Shown: one piece after another, positions 8,895 to 16,730 of the stretch
Layout of the letters: the number at the start of each line of letters is the position of its first letter
Position numbering within the stretch: position 1 is the first letter of the stretch
NCBI GenBank assembly: GCA_019750465.1
Contig: JAIEOP010000130.1
Span: 1 to 37,969 of the forward strand
Source: Acetobacteraceae bacterium
Lineage (GTDB): Bacteria; Pseudomonadota; Alphaproteobacteria; Acetobacterales; Acetobacteraceae
Direction: 5' to 3'
Length of the DNA stretch: 37,969 nt
The notes under the pieces: generated by a model
What the model was told of the DNA's origin: nothing
Seen by the model: the letters and a program-made list of their open reading frames with translations, nothing else
Databases searched by the model: none
Made by a program: the position numbers and the translations under genes

Positions 8895-10298
8895 TCAGGC
8901 CGACGACTGCGTGGCGCGGATCCACGCATCGAGCAGGCCGAAATAGGCCAGGCGCTCGGAGAAGGCCGGCCGCATGCCGGGACTGTCCCAGCGGCCGTGG
9001 ATCTTCCCCGAGGCGTCGTCGCCGGCATATTGGAAGGTGAAGATGTCGTTCAGCGTGATGACGTCGCCTTCCATGCCGACCACCTCGCTCACCTGGGTCA
9101 CCCGCCGGCCGCCGTCGCGCATGCGCTCGATCTGGATGATCAGGTCGACGGCGGAGGCGATCTGCACGCGGATGGCGCGCATGGGCAGGTTCATCGGGCC
9201 CATCTGCACCATGTTCTCGATGCGGATCAGCGCGTCACGGGAGGTGTTGGCATGCACCGTGCAGAGCGAGCCGTCATGCCCGGTGTTCATCGCCTGCAGC
9301 ATGTCGAAGGCCTCGGCGCCGCGCACCTCGCCCATGATCACCCGGTCGGGGCGCATGCGCAGCGCGTTGCGCACCAGGTCGCGCTGGGTGATCTCGCCCT
9401 TGCCTTCCAGGTTGGCGTGCCGGGTCTCCATCCGGACCACGTGCGGCTGCTGCAGCTGCAGCTCGGCCGCGTCTTCGATGGTGACGATGCGCTCGCCATG
9501 GTCGATCATCTGGCTCATGGCATTCAGCATGGTGGTCTTGCCGGAGCCCGTGCCGCCCGAGATCACCACGTTCAGCCGGCAGCGCGCGGCGATCTCCAGC
9601 GCCTGCCTGACCTGGTCGGAGATCGATCCGAAGCGGACCATCGCCGCGAAGTCGTGCTTCTTCTTCGAGAACTTGCGGATGGAGACATAGGGCCCGTCCA
9701 GCGCCAGCGGCGGGAAGACGATGTTCACGCGGCTGCCGTCCGGCAGGCGGCAGTCGCAGAGCGGCGAGCTCTCGTCGACCCGGCGCCCGACCGTCGCGGC
9801 GATCTTCTGGCTGATGGTGGCGATCTGCTGGGCGTCGCGGAAGCGGATATCGGCGCGGTGCACGCGCCCGGCCACCTCGACGAAGGTCGCGCCCGGGCCA
9901 TTGACCATGATGTCGCTGATGCTGTCATCGCGCAGAAGCTGCTCCAGCGGGCCGTAGCCAACCATGTCATTGGCCAGCTCCTCGGCGAGCTGCGCCTGCT
10001 CGCGGCCCGAGATCTCGATGCGCTCGCGGTCGGCGATCTCATGCACCAGCGCCTCGAGCTGGCTGCGCAGCGCCGGGGCCGGCAGCTCGGCGGCGACCGC
10101 CGGATCGACCCGCTCCATCACCTGCGCGCGCAGGCGCAGCAGCGAGGCGCGGTTGTCGGCCGAGGGCTGCACGGGCGGGCGTCCGTGCAGGTCCTCCTCA
10201 AGGAGTGCCGCAGCGACGGCGGCCGCGGCGGCAGGGGGCGGCACCGCTTCCGGCGCCGCATGGGCAACCGCGTCCTGGCGGCGCCCGAAGGCCCTCAT
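8895..10298 (-). CDS. cpaF: TadA/CpaF secretion ATPase of the Tad pilus
   Basis: The 467-residue protein is the hexameric ATPase that powers Flp pilus assembly from the cytoplasmic face. After a variable Ala-rich N-terminus (about 1-45), the N1D/N2 domain carries DMVGYGPLEQLL and SDIMVNGP. The ATPase core has Walker A GGTGSGKTT (248-256), the Asp box VTIEDAAELQL, Walker B with RPDRVIMGEVRGAEAFDMLQ, and the His box GHDGSLCTVHANTSRDAL. Length and motifs match CpaF. Its ATG overlaps the cpaE stop (ATGA at 10295-10298). Confidence 0.95.
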   Translation of the reverse strand: MRAFGRRQDAVAHAAPEAVPPPAAAAAVAAALLEEDLHGRPPVQPSADNRASLLRLRAQVMERVDPAVAAELPAPALRSQLEALVHEIADRERIEISGREQAQLAEELANDMVGYGPLEQLLRDDSISDIMVNGPGATFVEVAGRVHRADIRFRDAQQIATISQKIAATVGRRVDESSPLCDCRLPDGSRVNIVFPPLALDGPYVSIRKFSKKKHDFAAMVRFGSISDQVRQALEIAARCRLNVVISGGTGSGKTTMLNAMSQMIDHGERIVTIEDAAELQLQQPHVVRMETRHANLEGKGEITQRDLVRNALRMRPDRVIMGEVRGAEAFDMLQAMNTGHDGSLCTVHANTSRDALIRIENMVQMGPMNLPMRAIRVQIASAVDLIIQIERMRDGGRRVTQVSEVVGMEGDVITLNDIFTFQYAGDDASGKIHGRWDSPGMRPAFSERLAYFGLLDAWIRATQSSA

Positions 10299-11668
10299 CG
10301 CCGCCCCCAGGCAAACAGCCTGCCGAAGATGGAGCGCGAGGTCGCGGTGGCCGGCAGAGCCGTGACCTCCTGCGTCAGCGGTCCCAGCGCCCTGCGCAGC
10401 GCCGGCGCCTCCTTCACCGCCGGCCGGCCGAGATTGGTCGCCCGCGGCACCTGGCGCGGCAGGTCGGGAAGCAGCAGGTCGGGCGGTGCGCCGAGGCCCT
10501 CGGCCACCAGCTTGGCCGGGAGGCCGCCCGGCAGGCCGACCCGGTTCAGCACCGTCATCGCCCGGCTGGTGCCGCCGATCGCCTGCACCATCTTGCGCGC
10601 CGCCACCGCATCGCGGATCGACGCGACATCGGGCCCGAGCACCAGCACGGTGTGCCGCGCCACCGACAGCACCGCGCGCTCGGCGATGCCAGGCGGCATC
10701 GGCATGTCGACGACGATGTGGTTGAAGCGCTGGCGCAGCATGGTGAGGACCCTGCGGATGCCTTCCTCGGTCGGATGCGGATCGCTCTCCAGGGCCTCCT
10801 CGGCGGCGATCAGCCGCAGCCGCTCGTTGATCGGGATCGCCACGCGGTCGAGGAAAAGGCCGTCCGCCCGGTCCGGCTCCTCCAGCGCGACGCGGAAGCC
10901 GGAGGAGGGACGCACCCCCAGCATGATGCCGGTCGCGCCGCCGCGCAGATGCAGATCCAGCAGCGCGACATGGCCGCGCGAGCTGTCGGCGACCTCCATC
11001 GCCAGGCTGACGGCGATCGTGGTGGCCCCGACGCCGCCGCGCACGCCGGCCACCGCGACCACGCGCCCGCCCCGCGCCGCCGCGTCCATCGCCTCCGAGC
11101 CAAACAGCATCGGTCCGATCAGGTGCCGCGCGGTATCGCGGGTCAGCGGCTTGTGGATGTATTCCGTGACGCCGACATCACGGATCAGCCGGCGGTAGAA
11201 GGCGATCTCGGTGCTCTCGCCGATCACCACCACCCGCACGTCGGGCGTGCAGACGGAGGCGAGCTCCTCCAGCGCTGCGAAGGCATCGTCGAGGCCGCTC
11301 ACATCGACCAGCAGGGTGCGCGGCGTCGCCTCGCGCTCGAGGCTCCGCGCGGCCGTGCGCGCGGTGCCACGGCGGATCTGCAGCGTCCCGACCATGTCGG
11401 CGAGGCCGCCGCGCAGCGCGGCCTCGCTCGCCTCGTCGGCGACGAAGGCCATGAAGCCGGCACGATCGGGCGCCGCGACGGGCAGGGCACTCTCCGGCAG
11501 CATCGCGGGCACGCCGAAACCAGGACCGGCGGCATTGCCGGGCAGGCCAGGGACACCGGCAGCCCCGGTGGGCAAACCACCACCGGCGGTATGCTGAGGC
11601 GCGGACGGACCCGGCCGGGCGGCACCCGTCCCACCGCGCCCGCCGCCGGGATGCTCCATCGGGATCAT
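10295..11668 (-). CDS. cpaE: CpaE/TadZ localisation ATPase of the Tad pilus
   Basis: The protein of about 457 residues has a Gly/Pro-rich N-terminus, an atypical receiver-like domain (about residues 70-180, with VRVVVIGES and EYIHKPL) and a ParA/MinD-like ATPase domain with a deviant Walker A, GVRGGVGATT, at about 208-217. TadZ/CpaE proteins place the Tad machine at the cell pole. The start is taken as the ATG at 11668, 4 nt past the stop of the preceding lipoprotein gene; an ATG at 11659 is also possible. The frame extends further upstream but would overlap the lipoprotein gene entirely. It overlaps cpaF by 4 nt. Confidence 0.88.
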   Translation of the reverse strand: MIPMEHPGGGRGGTGAARPGPSAPQHTAGGGLPTGAAGVPGLPGNAAGPGFGVPAMLPESALPVAAPDRAGFMAFVADEASEAALRGGLADMVGTLQIRRGTARTAARSLEREATPRTLLVDVSGLDDAFAALEELASVCTPDVRVVVIGESTEIAFYRRLIRDVGVTEYIHKPLTRDTARHLIGPMLFGSEAMDAAARGGRVVAVAGVRGGVGATTIAVSLAMEVADSSRGHVALLDLHLRGGATGIMLGVRPSSGFRVALEEPDRADGLFLDRVAIPINERLRLIAAEEALESDPHPTEEGIRRVLTMLRQRFNHIVVDMPMPPGIAERAVLSVARHTVLVLGPDVASIRDAVAARKMVQAIGGTSRAMTVLNRVGLPGGLPAKLVAEGLGAPPDLLLPDLPRQVPRATNLGRPAVKEAPALRRALGPLTQEVTALPATATSRSIFGRLFAWGRR

Positions 11669-11672
11669 CCGA

Positions 11673-12032
11673 TCACCGTGCACCGCTGGCCCCTCCCGCG
11701 CCGCTGGTCCTGCCCACCCGGGCCAGCTCCGTGCTCGGCACCTGGGGCCGCTTGCCCGCCTCCAGCACCGTGATCGGCGCGCTGCCGGCTTGACCGCGAT
11801 CGGTGCCCGCGCCGGCGCCGCGCTGCAACTGCGCCGGGTCAACGATCTGCGCCCGCATGTTGGCGTCGTTCACGCCGGTTGCCCGCCAGGTACCCGGCCG
11901 CTCGAAGGGATCATCGGTGCAGGCGCCGAGTGCCAGCAGCGCGCCGCCGAGCAGGGCCACGGCCCTGCGCGCGGCAGCGACCGGCCGGGTCGGGTGCGAC
12001 GGGATGCGCAGAGGGTGCCGCATGGCCGTCAT
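11673..12032 (-). CDS. Short CpaD-like outer-membrane lipoprotein of the Tad locus
   Basis: The 119-residue product has a signal peptide with lipobox LLALGAC (Cys38) and then only about 80 residues. Its segment GVNDANMRAQIVDPAQLQRG resembles the C-terminal end of CpaD lipoproteins, where a similar N-x-A-x-x-A-x-(I/V)-x-(D/N)-P-x-x-L stretch is found. CpaD proteins are normally about 200 residues, so most of the usual domain is missing. The ATG at 12032 overlaps the cpaC stop (ATGA) and the stop lies 4 nt before cpaE, the slot normally held by cpaD. A second ATG at 12023 is possible. Function is inferred mainly from position. Confidence 0.65.
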   Translation of the reverse strand: MTAMRHPLRIPSHPTRPVAAARRAVALLGGALLALGACTDDPFERPGTWRATGVNDANMRAQIVDPAQLQRGAGAGTDRGQAGSAPITVLEAGKRPQVPSTELARVGRTSGAGGASGAR

Positions 12033-14161
12033 TCCACGATGAAGCCGGCATCGGCCGGCAGCCGAACCGGGGTCGGAGTCGCGCCACGCGCGATCTGGCG
12101 GCGATGGACCAGGCGGTCGAGGTCGGTTGCGGGACGGAAGCCATCCGTCGGCGCGGCCAGCACGTTCGGGTCGGACACCGGACGCACCAGGTAGGGCGTC
12201 ACGATGATGACCAGCTCCGTCTCCGCCCGCCGGAACCGGTCCGAGCGGAACAGCGCGCCGAGCACCGGGATGTCGCCCAGGCCGATCAGGCTGGAGGCGG
12301 CGATCGCCGTGTTGCGCTGGAGCAGGCCGGCGATGGCGAAGCTCTGGCCGCTGCCGACCTCGATGGTGGTTTCCGCCCGCCGTACGGAGAGCGCCGGGAT
12401 GCGCACCACCCCGTTGCCCAGCGGCAGGGAGATGGCGCCGTTGTCGGACAGCTCGCTGACCTCGGGGCGGACCCGCAGGTTCAGCCGCTCCGGCGAGAGC
12501 ACGGTCGGCACGAAGCCGAGGCTGACGCCGAACTGCTTGAACTCGATGCCGATCGCGCCGGTGAGCGCGCTGGCACTGACCGGCACCGGGAACTCGCCGC
12601 CGGCCAGGAAGCTGGCGACCTCGCCCGATTGCGCCGTCAGGTTCGGCTCGGCCAGGATGCTGATGAGCTGGTCCCCGGCCAGGGCATCGACCACCGAGTT
12701 GATGTCGAAGTTGCGGCCGCGATAGCCGAACAGGAAGCGGTCGCCGGCGATGTTCGCCAGGCCGCCGCCCAGGGCCGGCGCCGCGGCGGTGCGCAGGCCG
12801 ACCAGCCAGGTCTGGTTGTCGAACAGCACGCGCCAGTTGAAGCCAAGCTCGCGGGTAACGGAGCGGCTCATCTCCGCCACGCGCACCCGGAGGTTCACCT
12901 GGACGGAGGAGAGCAGCGTCAGGCTGTTGATCACCGGCCGCGCTTCGCCGGCATAGGCCTTGGCGATGGCCTCGGCGCGCTGCGCCTCCGCAGCGCTCGG
13001 CACGAGGCCGGTCAGCGCCAGGCCCTGATCGCCGAGGTTGGCGACGCGCACCCCCTCCCCGCCGCGGACCAGGCGGCGGATCATGCTCTCGATGTTGGCG
13101 GCGTTCAGCGATGCCGCCGGCGGACCGGCATTGGTGACCGGCAGGGCGGACGCCGCGGCACGGGCCGCGTTCACCACCACGTCGTACTCGACCACCAGCG
13201 TGCCGTCTTCGGCGGTGGCGATGATGTTGGTCCGCCCTCCGGTGATGCCCATGATGAAGATGCTGGTCGGCGAGGCCGGCTGCACCCGCGCCACGCGCGG
13301 ATCGGCAGCCATGATGGTGAAGGCCGGCGCCGGCAGAGTCAGCAGGCGCCCGGCACCGGCATCGAGCATGACCGAGACCGGCTGCTGCGGCATGCGCTGC
13401 GCGGTCGGGGCGACGCCGGGCGCCAATGGCGGCTGCACGAGCTGCGGCAAGCCGGGCGCCTGCGCGGTAAGGCCGGGGCGGCCCTGCGGATCGGCGGCGC
13501 CGAAGGGGCCCTGCCGAGCAGCAGCGGGCCCGAAGCTCGGCCGTGCGGCGGCCGGCATGGGCGGCAGTTGCGGGATGGCCTGGGCGAGCTGCATCGGCAC
13601 AGGCCGGGCGGTGGCGACGGCCATCGGCGACGCGTCGGAGGCGATGCCGCCCGCAAGGGCGGCAAGCCGCAGGTCCGGGGTGCCTGGGCGGACGGCGCCT
13701 GCCGTGACGACGGTGCCCAGCTGCAGCTCGGCCGCGGCGGCGCGGCCACCGGGCGCGTCGCCGACCTCGACGACGATGCGCTCGCCGATACGGTGGTGGC
13801 GCATCCGCGTGCCGGGCTCGGCAAGGATGCGCAGGCCGTCGGGCAGCGCGGTGATGGCGGCGATGCGGCGAGGTGCACGCCCGCCGAGGGCGGAGAGGTC
13901 GTAGGCCATGCCCTTCGGCAGGCGCAGCACCAGGCTGTCGCCGTTCGCCTCGATACGGGGTGCGACGGTCTTCGGCGCATCGAGCGTGATGCGGCTGACC
14001 GCGCCCTGTTCCACCGCGACGAGGGAAAGCCCGACATCCTTGGCGCTCGCGCCGACGAGCGGGATGAGCGCGAGCCAGGCGGCCAGGCAGACCGCGGCTC
14101 GGTGGTGAGCGCCGGGACGACGGGCACTGCGACCGCATGCCGCCCTGCTGGCAGCCGTCAT
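12029..14161 (-). CDS. cpaC: CpaC/RcpA outer-membrane secretin of the Tad pilus
   Basis: The 710-residue protein forms the outer-membrane pore for the Flp pilus. After a signal peptide (about residues 1-41) comes an AMIN-like beta domain (about 42-140: VSRITLDAPKTVAPRIEANG, DSLVLRLP, RIVVEVGD), then a long Pro/Ala/Gln-rich linker. The pilus-secretin N domain (FTIMAADPRVARVQPASPTS, GRTNIIATAEDGTLVVEYDV) and a BON-like repeat follow. The secretin domain closes the protein (RVAEMSRSVTRELGFNW, SILAEPNLTAQSGEVASFLA, IEFKQFGVSLGFVPTVLSPE, IPVLGALFRSDRFRRAETEL). CpaC is usually about 450-550 residues, so the N-terminal part is an extension. The ATG at 14161 overlaps the cpaB stop. Confidence 0.92.
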   Translation of the reverse strand: MTAASRAACGRSARRPGAHHRAAVCLAAWLALIPLVGASAKDVGLSLVAVEQGAVSRITLDAPKTVAPRIEANGDSLVLRLPKGMAYDLSALGGRAPRRIAAITALPDGLRILAEPGTRMRHHRIGERIVVEVGDAPGGRAAAAELQLGTVVTAGAVRPGTPDLRLAALAGGIASDASPMAVATARPVPMQLAQAIPQLPPMPAAARPSFGPAAARQGPFGAADPQGRPGLTAQAPGLPQLVQPPLAPGVAPTAQRMPQQPVSVMLDAGAGRLLTLPAPAFTIMAADPRVARVQPASPTSIFIMGITGGRTNIIATAEDGTLVVEYDVVVNAARAAASALPVTNAGPPAASLNAANIESMIRRLVRGGEGVRVANLGDQGLALTGLVPSAAEAQRAEAIAKAYAGEARPVINSLTLLSSVQVNLRVRVAEMSRSVTRELGFNWRVLFDNQTWLVGLRTAAAPALGGGLANIAGDRFLFGYRGRNFDINSVVDALAGDQLISILAEPNLTAQSGEVASFLAGGEFPVPVSASALTGAIGIEFKQFGVSLGFVPTVLSPERLNLRVRPEVSELSDNGAISLPLGNGVVRIPALSVRRAETTIEVGSGQSFAIAGLLQRNTAIAASSLIGLGDIPVLGALFRSDRFRRAETELVIIVTPYLVRPVSDPNVLAAPTDGFRPATDLDRLVHRRQIARGATPTPVRLPADAGFIVE

Positions 14162-15018
14162 CGGAAGTTGACCTCCTGCTCTTCGCCGCCCTGGATCACG
14201 CGCATCCGCGCGCCGGGCGCCACCGCGGAGCGGGCCAGCGCGGGCGAGACGTCGGCACCGAAGAGCGGGCTGCGGCTGGTCTCGGGGTCCCAACTCGCCG
14301 CGGCCGAGGCGTCGAGATCGATGGCACGCACGGTCAGATCGATGCGGCCGAGCCGTGTGGCGACCGCCACACGCTCCGCCTGCTCCGGCGCGACCTCCAG
14401 CGTCACGGTGCGGGCGATGCGGCCGAGATTGGCGTCGGCCGCCGCCGCGCCGTGCGAGATCTGCTGATCCACCGCGATCACCCGCACGTCGGACAGCACC
14501 GTCTCGCCCACCACGCGGCGGGAGACCGGGGCGTTCTCGATGGACTGGGTGAGGATGAGATCGACCTGGTCGCCGGGCCAGATCAGGCCGGCCGCGCCGG
14601 TGACCACATCGACACCGACGGCGATCGCCCGCGTGCCGGGCCGCAGCACGGCGGCAAGGAAGCCGCGATCGCGCGGACGCAGCACGTCGCCGCGCAGGAC
14701 CAGGGTGTTGGGATCGAGATAGCGGCGCAGCAGCGCACCGCGCAGTTCCAGGCGCGTCTCGTCCGACAGTTCCATGGCGCCTTCCGGCACGGCCTCGGCG
14801 GGCAACTCGCGCACCGTCAGGTCGTCATCCTTGAGCAGGCTGCCGAGCGTGAGCGCGCGCGCCGCGACCATGACCTTCACGCGGGTGGGCGGCGGCGGCG
14901 GTGCCTCCGCGACCGGCACGGACGGCGGCGCCGGCGGCGCGAGGAGCTGCAGCCCGACCACGCCGAGCCCGGTGGCACTCAGCAGCAGCGAGCAGATGAT
15001 CAGGACACGGAGGAGCAT
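14158..15018 (-). CDS. cpaB: CpaB/RcpC pilus assembly protein
   Basis: The 286-residue protein has one N-terminal membrane segment (about residues 5-27), a Pro-rich linker, and a SAF/beta-clip domain (VKVMVAARALTLGSLLKDDD) followed by the RcpC/CpaB domain (RAIAVGVDVVTGAAGLIWPG, DQVDLILTQ, LSDVRVIAVDQ, TVTLEVAPEQAERVAVA). This periplasmic protein works with the CpaC secretin during Flp export. The start is 3 nt downstream of the cpaA stop, and the stop overlaps the cpaC ATG. Confidence 0.9.
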   Translation of the reverse strand: MLLRVLIICSLLLSATGLGVVGLQLLAPPAPPSVPVAEAPPPPPTRVKVMVAARALTLGSLLKDDDLTVRELPAEAVPEGAMELSDETRLELRGALLRRYLDPNTLVLRGDVLRPRDRGFLAAVLRPGTRAIAVGVDVVTGAAGLIWPGDQVDLILTQSIENAPVSRRVVGETVLSDVRVIAVDQQISHGAAAADANLGRIARTVTLEVAPEQAERVAVATRLGRIDLTVRAIDLDASAAASWDPETSRSPLFGADVSPALARSAVAPGARMRVIQGGEEQEVNFR

Positions 15019-15021
15019 ATC

Positions 15022-15537
15022 TCAACCCCTGAGCGTCACGACATGGGTAAAAATCCCGCTGGACGCGATCGCAACGGCGTAGGGCACCGGCCCGCGTCGG
15101 CGCAAGCGCCAATACTCAACCTGAAGGACCCGTTGCAGCAGAGGCATACCCGCCGAACGCGTGCGGGGTTGGCCGGCCAGCCCCGGGCCCGCCATGTAGG
15201 CCAGGCCGAGCACGCCACCGAGCATGGCGGTGAGAAAGACGAAGTCCCAGGCCGCCGCCGGAGCGAGGCCGACCAGCAGGGCGGAGGCAAGCTTCACGTC
15301 GCCGCCCCCGAGCACGCCGCGTGACACGGCAGGCAGCAGCAGCAGGAAAAGGCCGGCCGCCAGGGCCAGCGACACCACCGTCTCCGCAGGGCCCGCGGCC
15401 GCTCGCTCGGCGAGGCCCAGCAGCGCCACGAGCACGGAAATTCGGTCCGGGATCAACCGGGTCGCAACATCGCGCCATGCCGCGACGGCGAGCAGCACGG
15501 CGATCGCGTAGGGAGTGGTGGCGACAAGGTCATGCAT
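15022..15537 (-). CDS. cpaA: CpaA/TadV prepilin peptidase
   Basis: The 171-residue integral membrane aspartyl protease should cleave Flp prepilin leaders. It has several hydrophobic helices and both catalytic Asp motifs: AAWRDVATRLIPD near residues 18-30 and GVLGGGDVKLASAL, the GxGD motif, near the middle. It lacks the methyltransferase domain of PilD, as is normal for the short A24 family found in Tad loci. The ATG at 15537 was preferred over an in-frame ATG 18 codons upstream because that extension is Arg/Cys-rich and unlike the family. Confidence 0.9.
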   Translation of the reverse strand: MHDLVATTPYAIAVLLAVAAWRDVATRLIPDRISVLVALLGLAERAAAGPAETVVSLALAAGLFLLLLPAVSRGVLGGGDVKLASALLVGLAPAAAWDFVFLTAMLGGVLGLAYMAGPGLAGQPRTRSAGMPLLQRVLQVEYWRLRRRGPVPYAVAIASSGIFTHVVTLRG

Positions 15538-15615
15538 GGCCCTGTCCAGCCTCCGCCGGCACGCGGGCTGGCATGGCGTGGCGCTGCGCACCGTGGAGCA
15601 TGAGTGCCGCCGATC

Positions 15616-15939
15616 TCATGCTGGCCTCGCCGGGAAGGGGCGGAACCCGGTGGCGGACAGCTCGGCGACCGGAACTCCCCCGCCGCCCGTCGGCCTGGCC
15701 TGAGCGGAGCCCTGGCCGGCGCCCAGCCCGGCGCCGGTGCTGACCAGCTCGTTCACCGTTTCGGTGATCACGTTTGCAAGCCGCGAGAAGGCGCCGTTGA
15801 CCGGATCGCCCAGCACGGTCACCGCGGCGGCGGCGATGAAGACGACGGCCGCGCCGAGCACGGCGTATTCCGCAGCCGTCACGCCCTTGCAGTTGCGCGG
15901 GGTGCGGGGCGGCACGGTCCGTACGAAGAGGAGCCGCAT
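15616..15939 (-). CDS. Second Flp/Fap-type pilin, longer form with Gly/Ala/Pro tail
   Basis: The 107-residue prepilin has a 19-residue basic leader ending in NCKG, then VTAAEYAVLGAAVVFIAAAA: cleavage after Gly19 leaves Glu at +5 and Tyr at +6, the hallmark of Flp pilins. The hydrophobic helix (about residues 25-42) is followed by an amphipathic stretch (FSRLANVITETVNELV) and a 40-residue Gly/Ala/Pro-rich tail absent from standard Flp. It may be a minor or capping pilin rather than the main subunit. A purine-rich GGGGAAAAG precedes the ATG at 15939. It lies 78 nt before cpaA. Confidence 0.8.
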   Translation of the reverse strand: MRLLFVRTVPPRTPRNCKGVTAAEYAVLGAAVVFIAAAAVTVLGDPVNGAFSRLANVITETVNELVSTGAGLGAGQGSAQARPTGGGGVPVAELSATGFRPFPARPA

Positions 15940-16099
15940 GGGCTTTTCCCCGCGGTTGAGGGTTACCGCCGCGCGTGGCGGCGCTGGGGAGCAGGCCGGA
16001 CCAGGAGCGATCAGGGATCGACCGCCCAGGATCGCGCCACCCGCCTGTTACCTGATCCGGTCAACCTGCCCCGCCGGATCGCCCTGCCGGATCGGCCGA

Positions 16100-16309
16100 T
16101 CAACGGCGTGTCACGATGCCACCCTCGGGTTGCGGCGTACGGAGCCCTGCGCCGACACGTCCGGCGGCGATCATCGGCCCCCGGCCGGACGTCGTGGAGC
16201 CGGCACCGAGGATGCCATCGTCCACCGGCAGGCTGGTGTGACCCGCGGTGATCACACCCGTACGCCCGGCAGCAACCTTGCCGGCAGAGCGGATGAGGTG
16301 GCCGAGCAT
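16100..16309 (-). CDS. Small ORF with an Flp-like leader but no pilin helix
   Basis: The 69-residue ORF begins with an 18-residue stretch ending in Gly18 (MLGHLIRSAGKVAAGRTG) that matches the leader of the neighbouring Flp pilin at 10 of 18 positions, including ML, LIRSA and the terminal Gly. The following Val is kept, but the Glu at +5 is replaced and the hydrophobic helix is missing; the rest is Gly/Thr/Ser-rich and polar. AAAGGAAG lies about 5 nt before the ATG, so translation is plausible. I checked the other two frames of this stretch and neither restores a hydrophobic pilin helix, so a simple frameshift does not explain it. It may be a decayed pilin copy or a divergent small protein. 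Confidence 0.45.
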   Translation of the reverse strand: MLGHLIRSAGKVAAGRTGVITAGHTSLPVDDGILGAGSTTSGRGPMIAAGRVGAGLRTPQPEGGIVTRR

Positions 16310-16355
16310 GGCGCTTCCTTTCCGTGATGAGAGGCGCGGGCCGATCGTCGCGTCC

Positions 16356-16415
16356 CTGGCCGGCAGGTCCGTCCACCAGCCGGACGCGGCGGCGAGGGCG
16401 GACACCGCCGGCCAG
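16356..16415 (-). promoter_or_regulatory. Inverted repeat just after the flp pilin stop
   Basis: CTGGCCGGC (16356-16364) and GCCGGCCAG (16407-16415) are perfectly complementary 9-nt arms, and the 42-nt loop contains a smaller GTCCG/CGGAC dyad. The structure starts 13 nt after the flp stop codon. Such hairpins often protect or terminate abundant pilin mRNA ahead of the less expressed assembly genes; that role is inferred. Confidence 0.3.
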
Positions 16416-16427
16416 CACGATGCGGGC

Positions 16428-16643
16428 CTAGCGGGCGGCGGCCGCAGTACCCACAGCCGCCTGCTGCGTCGTGATCTCCGTCCCGACGGCCGTGAACGCG
16501 GTCTTCAGGGCGGGGCCGAAGGCACTGGCCGCGGCGCCGACGATGATGACCACGCCTACCGCGAGGATGGCGTACTCGGCGGCGGTGACGCCCTTGCGGT
16601 CCGCGGTGGCAGTGCGGGCTGAACGGATGAGGTTGCGAAGCAT
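16428..16643 (-). CDS. flp: Flp major pilin
   Basis: The 71-residue prepilin has an 18-residue leader ending RKG, then VTAAEYAILAVGVVIIVGAA: cleavage after Gly18 gives Glu at +5 and Tyr at +6, followed by one hydrophobic helix and a short polar C-terminus. The mature subunit would be 53 residues, the usual Flp size. It is the first gene of the Tad locus and the likely main subunit of the pilus. AAGGGAG lies about 9 nt before the ATG at 16643; an upstream extension of the frame is Cys/Arg-rich and is rejected. Confidence 0.93.
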   Translation of the reverse strand: MLRNLIRSARTATADRKGVTAAEYAILAVGVVIIVGAAASAFGPALKTAFTAVGTEITTQQAAVGTAAAAR

Positions 16644-16695
16644 GTGGGTCTCCCTTGCGTGCAGCGTGCGGCGAGCTGGAAGGCATGAGGGGCAT

Positions 16696-16730
16696 GGGCA
16701 CGACGCGTTGCCCTCCAGATCGTCGTGCCC
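16696..16730 (-). promoter_or_regulatory. Perfect 10-bp inverted repeat in the flp leader
   Basis: GGGCACGACG (16696-16705) and CGTCGTGCCC (16721-16730) form a perfect 10-bp dyad with a 15-nt centre, 53-87 nt upstream of the flp ATG. In the flp mRNA it would fold into a strong hairpin; in DNA it could be a dimeric repressor or activator operator. No gene occupies this region, so the symmetry is not a coding by-product. Confidence 0.5.

Noticed and set aside
6921-11198. Open frame of 1425 codons on the + strand across the Tad genes
   Set aside because: It is antisense to tadC, tadB, cpaF and cpaE, all with clear motifs; its His/Arg/Gln/Asp-rich, repeat-free composition is the usual reverse-frame product of GC-rich coding DNA.
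11879-14467. Open frame of 862 codons on the + strand opposite cpaC
   Set aside because: Antisense shadow of the secretin and CpaB; no domain, poor start context.
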